NCBI RefSeq assembly: GCF_019645815.1
Contig: NZ_CP080997.1
Span: forward strand, 3,352,880 to 3,416,879
From: Mycolicibacter heraklionensis
GTDB lineage: Bacteria > Actinomycetota > Actinomycetes > Mycobacteriales > Mycobacteriaceae
Length of the DNA: 64,000 nt
Reading direction: 5' to 3'
In this document: positions 38,704-48,215 of the stretch, piece by piece
Position numbering within the stretch: position 1 is the stretch's first letter
Layout: each line of letters begins with the position of its first letter
Translations under genes and position numbers: made by a program
The notes under the pieces: generated by a model
The model's input: only the letters and a program-made list of their open reading frames with translations
Databases searched by the model: none
Told to the model about the DNA's origin: nothing

Positions 38704-40440
38704 TCAATTCAAGATGCGGCGGGCCACGTTGGTGGTCACCAGGTCCAGCAGCTCGTCGCCGCGGCCGGCCAGAATGGTCCGGATCGCATAGAGCGAGAAA
38801 CCTTTGGCCTGCTCAGCGGTGATCGCCGGCGGGATCGACAGTTCCTGGCGGGCAGTGACGACGTCGACGACGGCCGGGCCGTCGTAGGCGAACGCCTCGG
38901 TCAGGGCCGTCTCCAGGTCGGCGGGCCGCTCCACGCGACGACCGAACATGCCCAGCGCGGTGGCGACGGCGCCGAAGTCCGGATTGTCCAACTCGGTACC
39001 GAAGTTGACGATGCCGGCGGCCTTCATCTCCAGTTCGACGAAGTTCAGCGACGAGTTGTTGAACACGATCACCTTGACCGGCAAGTGATTCTGCGTCAGC
39101 GTGAGCAGCTCTCCGAACAGCATCGCCAGCCCGCCGTCGCCGGCGAAAGCGACGACTTGTCGCTCCCGATCGACGGTCTGGGCGCCGATCGCGTGCGGCA
39201 GCGCGCACGCCATGGTGCCGTGGTTGAACGACCCGATCAACCGTCGCCGCCCGTTCATGGTTACGTAGCGCGCCGCCCACACCACCGGGGAGCCGACGTC
39301 GACGGTGAATACCGCGTCATCGGCGGCCAACCGATTAGCCACCGCGGCAACATATTCGGGACGTATCGGGGTGCGGTCGCGATCATTGGACGCCAGCGCG
39401 TCCAGTCGCTTACGGGTCTTGCGGTAGTGCTTCAGCGACTTTTCCAAGTGGGTGTGGTCGCTTTTGCTCGCCAATAATGGCTGCAACACGGCGAGGGTGT
39501 CGGCGACGGTGCCGAGCAGCCCGAGATCGATCGGCGTGCGCCGGCCCAAGTTTCGGCCGCGAATGTCGACTTGGATGATCTGCGCACGATCGGGATAGAA
39601 CTGCTGGTAAGGAAAGTCGGTGCCGAGCATCAGCAGCACGTCGGCTTCTCTGATCGCCTTGTAGCCGGACGCGAACCCGAGCAGTCCGGTCATGCCGACG
39701 TCGTGGGGATTGTCGTACTCGATGTACTCCTTGCCGCGCAGCGCGTGCACGATCGGTGCCGCCAAAGTGCGCGCCAGCTCCATCACCTGGTCATGGGCGC
39801 CGGCGACCCCCGCACCGGCCAGAATGGTGACATTGGCAGCGGAATTGAGCATGGCCGCGGCCGCCTGCAGCCCCTGCTCGTCGGGGTGACACACCGATCC
39901 GCCTGCGCGCACGGGGCGCGCTCCCCAGGCGGTTTCGTCGAGGCGGTGGCCGAAGATCTCCCCCGGCACCATCACCACGGCGACGCCGTTCTCCTCCACC
40001 GCCGCACGCATGGCCAGCTCCAGGATCCGAGGCGCCTGCTCGGGGGTGCTGACCAACTCGCAGTAGACGCTGCACTCGCGAAACAGGTTCTGCGGATGGG
40101 TTTCTTGGAAGTAGTCGGAGCCCACCTCGGCCAGCGGGATGTGGGCGGCGATCGCCAGCACCGGCACCCGGCTGCGCTGCGCGTCGAACAGGCCGTTGAT
40201 CAGGTGCAGGTTGCCGGGCCCGCAACTACCGGCGCACACCGCCAAACTGCCGCGCAGCGCTGCCTCCGCGGCGGCCGCGAACGCAGCGGTCTCCTCGTGG
40301 CGCACCTGTTCCCAGCTGACCTCGCCGTCCCGGCGGATCGCGTCGGTGAGCCCGTTGAGGCTGTCGCCGGGAATCCCGAAGACGCGCTGCACCCCGCTGC
40401 GTTTCAGGACGGCAATGACATGGTCTGCGACGGTTGCCAT
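38704..40440 (-). CDS. poxB: Thiamine-diphosphate pyruvate:quinone oxidoreductase (PoxB-like)
   Basis: 578 residues. ThDP enzyme with the order PYR domain (FGIPGDSLNGLTDAI, catalytic Glu in VRHEETAAFAA), central FAD domain, and PP domain with the ThDP/Mg motif GDGGLAMLFGELLTLTQNHL followed by FNNSSLNFVELEM. The pattern fits pyruvate dehydrogenase (quinone), which makes acetate and CO2 and passes electrons to menaquinone at the membrane, rather than acetolactate synthase. The C-terminal 25 residues would be the membrane-binding switch. A hairpin precedes the next upstream gene. Carboligation activity cannot be excluded. Confidence 0.88.
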   Translation of the reverse strand: MATVADHVIAVLKRSGVQRVFGIPGDSLNGLTDAIRRDGEVSWEQVRHEETAAFAAAAEAALRGSLAVCAGSCGPGNLHLINGLFDAQRSRVPVLAIAAHIPLAEVGSDYFQETHPQNLFRECSVYCELVSTPEQAPRILELAMRAAVEENGVAVVMVPGEIFGHRLDETAWGARPVRAGGSVCHPDEQGLQAAAAMLNSAANVTILAGAGVAGAHDQVMELARTLAAPIVHALRGKEYIEYDNPHDVGMTGLLGFASGYKAIREADVLLMLGTDFPYQQFYPDRAQIIQVDIRGRNLGRRTPIDLGLLGTVADTLAVLQPLLASKSDHTHLEKSLKHYRKTRKRLDALASNDRDRTPIRPEYVAAVANRLAADDAVFTVDVGSPVVWAARYVTMNGRRRLIGSFNHGTMACALPHAIGAQTVDRERQVVAFAGDGGLAMLFGELLTLTQNHLPVKVIVFNNSSLNFVELEMKAAGIVNFGTELDNPDFGAVATALGMFGRRVERPADLETALTEAFAYDGPAVVDVVTARQELSIPPAITAEQAKGFSLYAIRTILAGRGDELLDLVTTNVARRILN

Positions 40441-40491
40441 TTCGCGTCCTCCTCAGCACGGAGCGAGCGTGCGCAGAATGCCGGTACGGGC

Positions 40492-40515
40492 GGCGTGTTG
40501 CCGTGCAAACACGCC
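40492..40515 (-). terminator. Hairpin between fadE22 and poxB
   Basis: GGCGTGTT (40492-40499) and AACACGCC (40508-40515) form a perfect 8-bp stem with an 8-nt loop, 19 bp beyond the fadE22 stop. Outer GCGAGC (40463-40468) and GCTCGC (40517-40522) could extend it. The left flank GAGCGAGCGTGCGCAGAATG resembles a short motif common in mycobacterial intergenic DNA. Confidence 0.55.
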
Positions 40516-40534
40516 CGCTCGCGCAGGAAGAACG

Positions 40535-42700
40535 CTACTTGATCAGCGGGTCGCGGGGCATCCCCAGAATTCGCTCGGCGATCTGGTTGCGCGTCACCTC
40601 CGAGGTGCCGCCGGCGATCGCGATACCGCGGGCCCCCATCACCATCCGCGCAGCCATCGCGCCCGGCCCGTCATCGAGGGCAACATCCGGGCCCAGCAAC
40701 GCCGCACCAATCGCTGCGCCGTCGCCCATGTGCTCGGCGAGCTTGAGCTTGGTGACATTGCCTTCGGGGCCGGGCGCGGCGCCGGCGATGCTGCGCGCCG
40801 CGCGCCGCAGGTTCAGCAGGCGCAACGCGTGCTCGTCGGCGACGAACCGCCCGATCCGCACCTCGGCATCGGCCACCGACTGCCGGTGCTGCTGGGCCAG
40901 TGCGATCAGCCTCTGGTCGACCCCGGCAGTGTAGGAGCCACCGCCACCGATGCTGACCCGCTCATTGCCCAGGGTGGCCCGGGCCACCTTCCAGCCGCCG
41001 TTGACCTCGCCGACCACGTCCTCGTCGGGAACGAAGACGTCGTTGAAGAACACCTCGTTGAACTCCGAACCACCGGTGATCTGCCGCAACGGCCGCACCT
41101 CGACGCCCGGCGCCTTCATGTCGACGATCACCATGGTGATGCCGGCGTGCTTGGCGACGTCGAAGTCGGTACGCACCGTGGCCAGGCCGCGCCGGCACAG
41201 ATGCGCACCCGAGGTCCACACCTTCTGACCGGTGATCTTCCAGCCGCCCTCGACCCGGGTTGCCTTGGTCTTGACCGCCGCCGCATCCGAGCCGGCGCCC
41301 GGCTCGGAGAACAGCTGACACCAGATCTCCTCCTGGCGCAGCGCCTTCTCCACGAACCGCTCGATCTGCGACTCGGTGCCCTGCTGGATCAGCGTCAGGA
41401 TCACCCAGCCGGTGATCGAGTAGTCGGGCCGCTGAACGCCAGCGGCGGTGAACTCCTGCTCGATCACCACCTGCTCGACCGCGTCGGCGGCCCGGCCCCA
41501 CGGCTTGGGCCAGTGCGGCATCACGTAGCCGGTCGCGATCAGCCGATCCAGCTGGTCGTCGGTGCCCAACGCCGCGATCTCGAGCGCGTCGGCCTGGATC
41601 CGGGTGCGCAACTCCTCGGCCTCGGGCGGCAGGTCCAGGCTGTTGGCGCGGGTGATGCCGGCCGCGGCACTCTCGAAGACGGCCTGGGCCGGTGCGTCGC
41701 CGCCGAACAGGGCCTGTACCGCGAGGGCGCGGCGCAGCTGCAGGTGGGCGTCGTGCTCCCAGGTGTAGCCGATACCGCCGTGCACCTGGATGTTCAGCTC
41801 GGCGTTGCGCTCGTAGGCGGGGAACGCCAGGGTGGCGGCGACCGCAGCAGCCAGCCGGAAGGCGAACTCGTCCTCGCCATCAGCCCGCGCGGCATCCCAC
41901 ACCGCGGCGGTGGCAGATTCCGCGCCGACCAGCATGTTGGCGCAATGGTGCTTGATGGCCTGGAAGGTGGCGATGGTCCGGCCGAACTGTTCGCGCACCT
42001 TCGCGTACTCCACCGCCGCGTCGGTGCAGTCGGCCGCGCCGCCAACGGCTTCGGCGGCCAGCAAGACCCGGGCACGTGCCAGCGCCGACTCGCGCGCGCC
42101 GGCCAGGACGTCGTCGGGGCTCACGCCGACACCGGTCAGCGTGACCCGCCCGGACCGCCGGGTCGGATCGACATTGCCGGGCACGTCCACGTTGATCCCA
42201 GCCCGGTCCCGCTCGAGGACCAGCACGTCCTCACCCGCGGCCACCAGCAGCACGTCGGCCAGGCCCGCGCCCAGCACCACCCCGGCGTCCCCGGAGGCCA
42301 CGCCGCCGTCCAGCACGACGTCGCCGGCCAGCCCGATGCCGGCGGTGACGGAACCGTCGATCAGCCCGGGCAGCAGGCGGGCCTGCTGTTCGGAAGTGCC
42401 GGCGGCGGCGATCACCGCCGAGGCGATGACGGTCGGAACGAATGGTCCGGGCGCCACCGCCCGGCCCAGCTCCTCGATCACCACCACCAGCTCAGGCAGC
42501 CCGAAGCCCGAGCCGCCGTACTGCTCGCCGATATGCAGGCCCAGCCAGCCCAGCGCGGCCAGCTCGCCCCAGAACGGTGGCCGAGTCTCCTCGGCGGCGT
42601 CCAGCAGCGCACGGGCCGCCGAGCGGGCCTTCTGCGCGGTCAAGAATCCGCGGGCCACCTCGGCCAGTTCGCGGTGGTCGTCGGTAATTCCAATGCCCAT
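40535..42700 (-). CDS. fadE22: Double-domain acyl-CoA dehydrogenase FadE22
   Basis: 721 residues, the same length as M. tuberculosis FadE22 (Rv3061c). It is two acyl-CoA dehydrogenase modules in tandem. The first (about 1-340) ends with VREQFGRTIATFQAIKHHCA and IQVHGGIGYTWEHDAHLQLRR. The second (about 370-721) has WCQLFSEPGAGSDAAAVKTK, WKITGQKVWTSGA, and GGTSEVTRNQIAERILGMPR. Only one half may hold a working catalytic base, as in other fused or heteromeric mycobacterial enzymes (inference). The SDR gene lies 21 bp upstream on the same strand, so the pair could carry out successive steps of a beta-oxidation-like route. Confidence 0.93.
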   Translation of the reverse strand: MGIGITDDHRELAEVARGFLTAQKARSAARALLDAAEETRPPFWGELAALGWLGLHIGEQYGGSGFGLPELVVVIEELGRAVAPGPFVPTVIASAVIAAAGTSEQQARLLPGLIDGSVTAGIGLAGDVVLDGGVASGDAGVVLGAGLADVLLVAAGEDVLVLERDRAGINVDVPGNVDPTRRSGRVTLTGVGVSPDDVLAGARESALARARVLLAAEAVGGAADCTDAAVEYAKVREQFGRTIATFQAIKHHCANMLVGAESATAAVWDAARADGEDEFAFRLAAAVAATLAFPAYERNAELNIQVHGGIGYTWEHDAHLQLRRALAVQALFGGDAPAQAVFESAAAGITRANSLDLPPEAEELRTRIQADALEIAALGTDDQLDRLIATGYVMPHWPKPWGRAADAVEQVVIEQEFTAAGVQRPDYSITGWVILTLIQQGTESQIERFVEKALRQEEIWCQLFSEPGAGSDAAAVKTKATRVEGGWKITGQKVWTSGAHLCRRGLATVRTDFDVAKHAGITMVIVDMKAPGVEVRPLRQITGGSEFNEVFFNDVFVPDEDVVGEVNGGWKVARATLGNERVSIGGGGSYTAGVDQRLIALAQQHRQSVADAEVRIGRFVADEHALRLLNLRRAARSIAGAAPGPEGNVTKLKLAEHMGDGAAIGAALLGPDVALDDGPGAMAARMVMGARGIAIAGGTSEVTRNQIAERILGMPRDPLIK

Positions 42701-42721
42701 GGGCTGTCTCCTGGCTTTCGT

Positions 42722-43480
42722 TTACTTGGGGGCGAACCGTTGCCCGGCGTCGAGGCGCAGGCACTGACCGTTGAGCATCGGGTTGTCGACGACGGCGGCA
42801 ACCAGCTTGGCGAACTCCTCGGGCCGGCCGAGGCGCTTGGGGAACGCCGCGTCCTTGGTCAGGGCACTGGCGAACTCCTCCGGGATGCCCTTGGTCAGGC
42901 CGGTGGCGAACAGGCTCGGCGCGATCGCGAGCGCTCGGATTCCCACCGAACCGAGGTCACGAGCCATGGTCAGGGCCATGCCCGCGACGCCCGCCTTGGC
43001 GGCGGTGTAGGCGACCTGGCCGATCTGGCCCTCGAAGGCCGCGATCGAGGCGGTGTTGATGATGACGCCGCGCTCCTCGTCCTCGGGCTCGTTGGTGCTC
43101 ATGTGCGCGGCGGCCAACCGGTTGATGTTGAACGTGGCGATCAGGTTCAGGTCGATCACCGCGCGGAACGACTCCAGGTCGTGCGGGCCGGACTTGGACA
43201 GGGTGCGTTTGGCGATCCCGCCGCCGGCCGTGGTGACGATGACGTGCAGCCCGCCTAGGCCCTCGACGGCCGCGGCCAGCGTCTTCTCGGTGGCGTCGAA
43301 GTCGGTAATGTCCACCGGATAGAAGGCGCCCCCGAAACCGTCTGCGACCTGCTTGCCCTCCGAGCCCTCCCGGTCGAGCACCGCGACGTCCGCCCCGCCG
43401 GCAGCCAGCAGCTCCGCGGTGGCGCGACCCATTCCGGAGGCGCCGCCCACGACGATGACCTTCTTACCGTTGATGTCCAT
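42722..43480 (-). CDS. SDR, 3-hydroxyacyl-CoA dehydrogenase type
   Basis: 252 residues from ATG 43480. Rossmann motif VGGASGMGRATAEL near residue 12, Asp of NAD preference in VAVLDREG, catalytic residues in IINTASIAAFEGQIGQVAYT followed by AAKAGVAGM. The overall pattern matches the HSD17B10-like (type II hydroxyacyl-CoA dehydrogenase) group. It precedes fadE22 by 21 bp and is probably cotranscribed. Substrate chain type unknown. Confidence 0.85.
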   Translation of the reverse strand: MDINGKKVIVVGGASGMGRATAELLAAGGADVAVLDREGSEGKQVADGFGGAFYPVDITDFDATEKTLAAAVEGLGGLHVIVTTAGGGIAKRTLSKSGPHDLESFRAVIDLNLIATFNINRLAAAHMSTNEPEDEERGVIINTASIAAFEGQIGQVAYTAAKAGVAGMALTMARDLGSVGIRALAIAPSLFATGLTKGIPEEFASALTKDAAFPKRLGRPEEFAKLVAAVVDNPMLNGQCLRLDAGQRFAPK

Positions 43481-43596
43481 GCACACCCCTTCGCGGCCGT
43501 TACAGAAAATCTAGTAGTTGAGAATCTAGGACAAGTTATCGTTCCGCTCGGAAACCGCTGCCCCTCGGGCATCAGACAGGCGCCAAGGAGGTACCC

Positions 43597-45864
43597 GTGG
43601 CCGCACCGACGGCGCCGGAGACAGTCGAGCGACACGACGGGCCGGTGACGTATGTACACACCGACCCCGAGCTGCCCGCAGTGGCAGTCATCGACCACTC
43701 CCCCATCTCAGCACGGCACAAAATGGTGTTCGGCGCACTCGCTGTCGCGGGGGCGGTGGCGTGGGCATCGATCGCGTTCGCGCGCGGCGAGTCGGTGAAC
43801 GCGGTGTGGTTCGTCGTCGCCGCGGTGTGCACGTACGTGATCGGATTCCGTTTCTACGCAAGGCTTATCGAACGCAAGATCGTGCGCCCGCGCGACGACC
43901 ACGCCACGCCTGCGGAGATCTTCGAGGACGGGACCGACTATCTGCCGACCGACCGGCGGGTGCTCTTCGGCCACCATTTCGCGGCAATCGCCGGCGCGGG
44001 ACCGCTGGTCGGCCCGGTGCTGGCCACTCAGATGGGCTACCTGCCGGGCACCATCTGGATCGTGATCGGCGCGGTGTTGGCCGGCTGTGTGCAGGACTAC
44101 CTGGTGCTGTGGTGCTCGGTGCGCCGGCGGGGCCGCTCCTTGGGGCAGATGGCCCGCGAGGAACTCGGCGTCATCGGCGGCGCGGCCGCGATCATCGGGG
44201 TGCTGGTCATCATGGTGATCCTGATCGCGGTGCTGGCGCTGATCGTGGTGCGGGCCTTGGCGGTCAGTCCGTGGGGCGTGTTCTCCATCGCGATGACGAT
44301 TCCGATCGCCCTGTTCATGGGGTTCTATCTGCGATTCCTGCGGCCCGGCCGGGTGTCGGAGGTGTCCCTGATCGGGATCGTCGCGCTACTGGGCGCCGTC
44401 GCTTCTGGTAAGTGGGTCGCCGAAACCTCTTGGGGTGCGGCGTGGTTCACCTTGTCCCCGGTGACGTTGTCGTGGTGCATCATCGGTTACGGCTTCGCCG
44501 CCTCGGTGCTGCCGGTGTGGTTGCTACTGGCGCCTCGTGACTATCTGTCGACGTTCATGAAGGTCGGCACCATCGTCCTGCTGGCCGTCGGCATCCTGAT
44601 CGCTCGGCCGCTGATGGCCGCTCCGGCCGTCTCGGAGTTCGCCCGCACCGGCGAAGGGCCGGTGTTCGCCGGGTCACTGTTCCCGTTCCTGTTCATCACG
44701 ATCGCGTGCGGCGCGCTGTCGGGATTTCATTCGCTGATCGCTTCGGGCACCACCCCGAAACTGCTCGAAAAAGAGAGCCAGATGCGGCTGATCGGCTATG
44801 GCGGCATGCTCACCGAGTCCTTCGTGGCGATCATGGCGCTGATCACCGCCTCGATTCTGGACCAGCACCTGTTCTTCACCCTCAATGCGCCGGTCGCCTC
44901 TACCGGCGGCACCGCCTCGAGCGCCGCCGCCTACGTCAACGGGCTCGGACTGGGCGGGTCACCGGTGACCGCCGACCAGATCACCGAGGCCGCCACCGCG
45001 GTCGGAGAACAGTCGATCGTGTCGCGCACCGGCGGGGCCCCGACCCTGGCGTTGGGAATGGCCGAGGTGCTGGGGCGGGTGTTCGGCGGGCCGGGTCTCA
45101 AGGCTTTCTGGTACCACTTCGCGATCATGTTCGAGGCGCTGTTCATCCTGACCACCGTCGACGCCGGCACCCGGGTGGCCCGATTCATGCTCGCCGACGC
45201 ACTGAGCAACCTGGGCGGGCCGCTGCGCCGGCTGGCCAACCCGAGTTGGCGGATCGGTGCGTGGGTGTGCAGTCTGGCCGTGGTCGCCGGCTGGGGTTCG
45301 ATCCTGTTGATGGGCGTCACCGATCCGCTTGGCGGGATCAACACCCTCTTCCCACTGTTCGGTATCGCCAACCAGTTGCTGGCCGCGATCGCGCTGACCG
45401 TGGTGACGGTGATCGTGATCAAGAAGGGCCAGGCGGGCTCCGGCTTGAAATGGGCACTGATCCCGGGCATTCCGCTGCTGTGGGATCTGACGGTCACCAT
45501 GACGGCGTCGTGGCAGAAGATCTTCTCCGGCGATCCGCGGGTGGGCTACTGGACGCAGCACTTCGCCTACCGGGCCGCCGAGCGGGCCGGCAAGACATCG
45601 TTCGGATCGGCGGCCAACGCGCAGCAGTTGCACGACGTCGTCCGCAACACGTTCATTCAGGGCACCTTGTCGATAGTTTTCGCCTCCTTGGTGGCGGTGG
45701 TGGTCATCGCCGGAATTCTGGTGTCGGCAAGGGCGATCCGCGGCACGGCGTCTACCGCCGAGCCGCCGCCGGTGCCATCGCGACGATTCGCACCGGCCGG
45801 GCTGATCCCGACCGCGGCCGAGCGAAAGGTGCAGGCGCAATGGGACGCCCGCTGCGTGGATTAG
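43597..45864 (+). CDS. cstA: Carbon starvation protein CstA
   Basis: 755 residues with about 16-18 transmembrane segments. The family motif GHHFAAIAGAGPLVGPVLAT and the downstream LPGTIWIVIGAVLAGCVQDY are exact hallmarks. CstA proteins take up pyruvate and/or peptides during starvation. M. tuberculosis has cstA (Rv3063) at the same place, after fadE22. GTG start at 43597 follows AAGGAGG at 43586-43592. The small YbdD gene overlaps its end, as in other CstA loci. Confidence 0.95.
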   Translation: MAAPTAPETVERHDGPVTYVHTDPELPAVAVIDHSPISARHKMVFGALAVAGAVAWASIAFARGESVNAVWFVVAAVCTYVIGFRFYARLIERKIVRPRDDHATPAEIFEDGTDYLPTDRRVLFGHHFAAIAGAGPLVGPVLATQMGYLPGTIWIVIGAVLAGCVQDYLVLWCSVRRRGRSLGQMAREELGVIGGAAAIIGVLVIMVILIAVLALIVVRALAVSPWGVFSIAMTIPIALFMGFYLRFLRPGRVSEVSLIGIVALLGAVASGKWVAETSWGAAWFTLSPVTLSWCIIGYGFAASVLPVWLLLAPRDYLSTFMKVGTIVLLAVGILIARPLMAAPAVSEFARTGEGPVFAGSLFPFLFITIACGALSGFHSLIASGTTPKLLEKESQMRLIGYGGMLTESFVAIMALITASILDQHLFFTLNAPVASTGGTASSAAAYVNGLGLGGSPVTADQITEAATAVGEQSIVSRTGGAPTLALGMAEVLGRVFGGPGLKAFWYHFAIMFEALFILTTVDAGTRVARFMLADALSNLGGPLRRLANPSWRIGAWVCSLAVVAGWGSILLMGVTDPLGGINTLFPLFGIANQLLAAIALTVVTVIVIKKGQAGSGLKWALIPGIPLLWDLTVTMTASWQKIFSGDPRVGYWTQHFAYRAAERAGKTSFGSAANAQQLHDVVRNTFIQGTLSIVFASLVAVVVIAGILVSARAIRGTASTAEPPPVPSRRFAPAGLIPTAAERKVQAQWDARCVD

Positions 45865-46034
45865 TCCGGGCCGCTCGCCACGTCGGCTGGTACTGGGCAT
45901 CGCTGTTGGGCGACAACCACTACCACCGCTATCTGGAGTACCGCCGCCGCGCCCATCCCGGCGAACCGGTGCTCTCCGAGCGGGACTACTGGCGGCGCCG
46001 TCACGACGCCAATCCCGGGGCGCGTTGCTGCTGA
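45840..46034 (+). CDS. YbdD/YjiX-family small protein
   Basis: 64 residues from ATG 45840, overlapping the cstA end by 25 bp. Characteristic sequence: GWYWASLLGDNHYHRYLEYR followed by HPGEPVLSERDYWRRRHD. These small proteins occur next to cstA/btsT-type pyruvate transporters and are needed with them in enterobacteria. Translational coupling by overlap suggests fixed stoichiometry. Confidence 0.9.
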   Translation: MGRPLRGLVRAARHVGWYWASLLGDNHYHRYLEYRRRAHPGEPVLSERDYWRRRHDANPGARCC

Positions 46035-46165
46035 CACCGCTCCGGCCGGGCCGTGTCCAAACCTTAATGAAGCCTTGACCGTCTCGTGGGCATGTGCGCG
46101 AGGCTTATCGACGCGAATCTCCCTACCATCAACGGCGGTAACCCAGGTTAGAAGATCGGGAAGGT

Positions 46166-46972
46166 ATGCCGAGGATGTGGACATCGGTGCGCTCTGCAAT
46201 GGTGGTCATCGGGGTCGCGGTCGCGACGCTCGTGACGCCGCCCGGAACGAGTTCGGCTGCGGCCAGTCAGCCGCCCGGCGCGGGGATCGCATCGATCCAG
46301 CCGGCATCGGGCGCTGTCGTTGGCGTGGCGCACCCGGTCGTGGTGACCTTCTCCGCTCCGGTGATCGACCGCCGGGCCGCCGAGCGCAGCATCGCGGTGC
46401 GGAGCACCCCGCCGATGACCGGAACCTTTGACTGGGTCGACGACACCGAAGTGCAGTGGATTCCCGACCACTACTGGCCGGCGCACAGCACCGTGGCCCT
46501 GTCGGTGGGCAAGCTGTCCGTCGACTTCAGCACGGGCGCAAAGGTGGTGGGCGTCGCCAGCATCTCGGCGCACACCTTCACCGTGACCGTTGACGGCGAG
46601 GAGGCCGGCCCGCTGCCCACGCCGCACCACCGCCCGCATTGGGGCGAAGACGGCGTCCTGCCCGCGACCATGGGCAAGACCGAATACGAGACACCCACGG
46701 GCAACTACACCGTGCTGGGCAAGGACCGCAAGGTCGTGATGGACTCCAGCAGCGTTGGTATCCCGATCGACTCCGCCGAGGGCTACCGCTTCGAGGTGGA
46801 GCAGGCGGTCCGCATCACCCGGCGCGGGCTCTACGTCCACTCCGCACCTTGGGCGCTGCACTCACTGGGGCTGGAGAACGTCAGCCACGGCTGCATCGGC
46901 CTGAGTCCCACCGATGCGGAGTGGTACTTCGACCGGGTCAACATCGGCGACCCGGTGATCATCAAGGAGTGA
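46166..46972 (+). CDS. L,D-transpeptidase (Ldt), envelope-anchored
   Basis: 268 residues from ATG 46166, with GGGAAGG at 46156. Signal peptide to about SSAAA; an Ig-like domain (IQPASGAVVGVAHPVVVTFS) occupies residues about 45-150, and the YkuD catalytic domain the rest. The active-site Cys is in SHGCIGLSPTDAEWYF, with the upstream His in YVHSAPWALHS. Makes 3-3 cross-links in peptidoglycan and is the target of carbapenems. Size and single Ig domain resemble LdtMt1 (Rv0116c). It ends overlapping the convergent P450 by 11 bp. Confidence 0.92.
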   Translation: MPRMWTSVRSAMVVIGVAVATLVTPPGTSSAAASQPPGAGIASIQPASGAVVGVAHPVVVTFSAPVIDRRAAERSIAVRSTPPMTGTFDWVDDTEVQWIPDHYWPAHSTVALSVGKLSVDFSTGAKVVGVASISAHTFTVTVDGEEAGPLPTPHHRPHWGEDGVLPATMGKTEYETPTGNYTVLGKDRKVVMDSSSVGIPIDSAEGYRFEVEQAVRITRRGLYVHSAPWALHSLGLENVSHGCIGLSPTDAEWYFDRVNIGDPVIIKE

Positions 46973-48215
46973 CGCTGCCGAATTCCACTGGCATGGCGTC
47001 GATCCCGTTGATCCAGGGCAGCACGGATCGCGACGGTCGATCCAGCTGGTGGATGTCGGGAATGATGTCCGCCAGCGCTCCGAAGATCAGGTTGATCTGC
47101 ATCCGGGCGAGGTTCGCACCGATGCAGTAGTGCGCTCCCGGAGCCCCGAAACCCAAGTGCGGGTTGGGGCTTCGCAGGACGTTGAAGGTGAACGGGTCAT
47201 CGAACACCTCGTCGTCGTAGTTGGCCGAGCCGTAGAACATGCCGACCCGCTGTCCCTTGCGGATCTGCACTCCCCCGAGTTCGACATCGCGCAACGCCGT
47301 GCGCTGGAAGGAGATGACCGGCGTCGCCCAGCGGACCACTTCGTCGGCCATGGTGGTGGGGCGTTCCTCGACGAACAGCCGCCATTGGTCGGGGTGGTCG
47401 AAGAACGCCAGCATGCCCTGCGAAGTGGCGTTGCGGGTGGTCTCGTTGCCGGCCACCATCAGCATCATCACGTAGTAGCCGAATTCCAGTGCGGTGAGCT
47501 CTTCGCCGTCGATGGTCGCGGTCACCAGGGCCGTCGCGATGTCGTCGCGCGGGTGCGCCTTGCGGTCTTCGGCCATCTGGTAGGCGTAACCCAACAGCTC
47601 AGCGGAGGCTTGCATCCCGTCGGCCGCGGCGTCCGGGTCGCCGTTGCCGCCGCCCACCAGCCGATTGCTCCAGTCGAAAACCTGTTGACGCTCGTCCGTC
47701 GGGACGCCGATCAGCTCGCAGATGGTCGCCAATGGCAGCTGGGAGGCCACCTCGGTGACGAAGTCGCCGGTGTTGTGCTCGGCGGCGGCCGTGACGATCT
47801 CTCGGGCTTGGCGGTCGAGCGAATCCCGCATTCCGGCAACCACTCGGGGCGTGAATCCCCGGGATACGATCCGGCGCAGCTTGGCGTGCTTGGGTCCGTC
47901 GAGAAACAGCATGATGTTGTCGCGGCTGGCGTCGTGGAGCTCTTGATTGTCGGTCGTGTTCGTCCGGATCAGCGAGGTGTTCTCGTGCGAGGAGAACACC
48001 TCGTCGTGCAGCGACACCGCCCGTACGTCGGCGTGTTTCGTGACGACCCAGTAGCCCTCGTCGGGGTAGCCGGACGCGCCGAAGGGTTGGGCGTTCCACC
48101 AGATCGGTTCGGTCTTACGCAGCAGGGCGAACTCCTCGTGCGGGATCCGCTCGGCGATGAGCGCGGGGTCGGTGAAGTCGAACCCCTCCGGCAACAGGTG
48201 CTGTGTCTCGGTCAT
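46962..48215 (-). CDS. Cytochrome P450, CYP125-like
   Basis: 417 residues. I-helix VAGNETTRN, ExxR in DEVVRWATP, heme loop GFGAPGAHYCIGANLAR. The N-terminal LLPEGFDFTDPALIAERIPH and the ALRDVELGGVQIRKGQRVGM segment follow CYP125, which oxidises cholesterol side chains, and its ATG overlaps the stop of the MBL hydrolase gene as ATGA. No kstR-type operators or other cholesterol genes are seen here, so its substrate is likely another steroid or lipid (inference). Confidence 0.85.
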   Translation of the reverse strand: MTETQHLLPEGFDFTDPALIAERIPHEEFALLRKTEPIWWNAQPFGASGYPDEGYWVVTKHADVRAVSLHDEVFSSHENTSLIRTNTTDNQELHDASRDNIMLFLDGPKHAKLRRIVSRGFTPRVVAGMRDSLDRQAREIVTAAAEHNTGDFVTEVASQLPLATICELIGVPTDERQQVFDWSNRLVGGGNGDPDAAADGMQASAELLGYAYQMAEDRKAHPRDDIATALVTATIDGEELTALEFGYYVMMLMVAGNETTRNATSQGMLAFFDHPDQWRLFVEERPTTMADEVVRWATPVISFQRTALRDVELGGVQIRKGQRVGMFYGSANYDDEVFDDPFTFNVLRSPNPHLGFGAPGAHYCIGANLARMQINLIFGALADIIPDIHQLDRPSRSVLPWINGIDAMPVEFGSVTP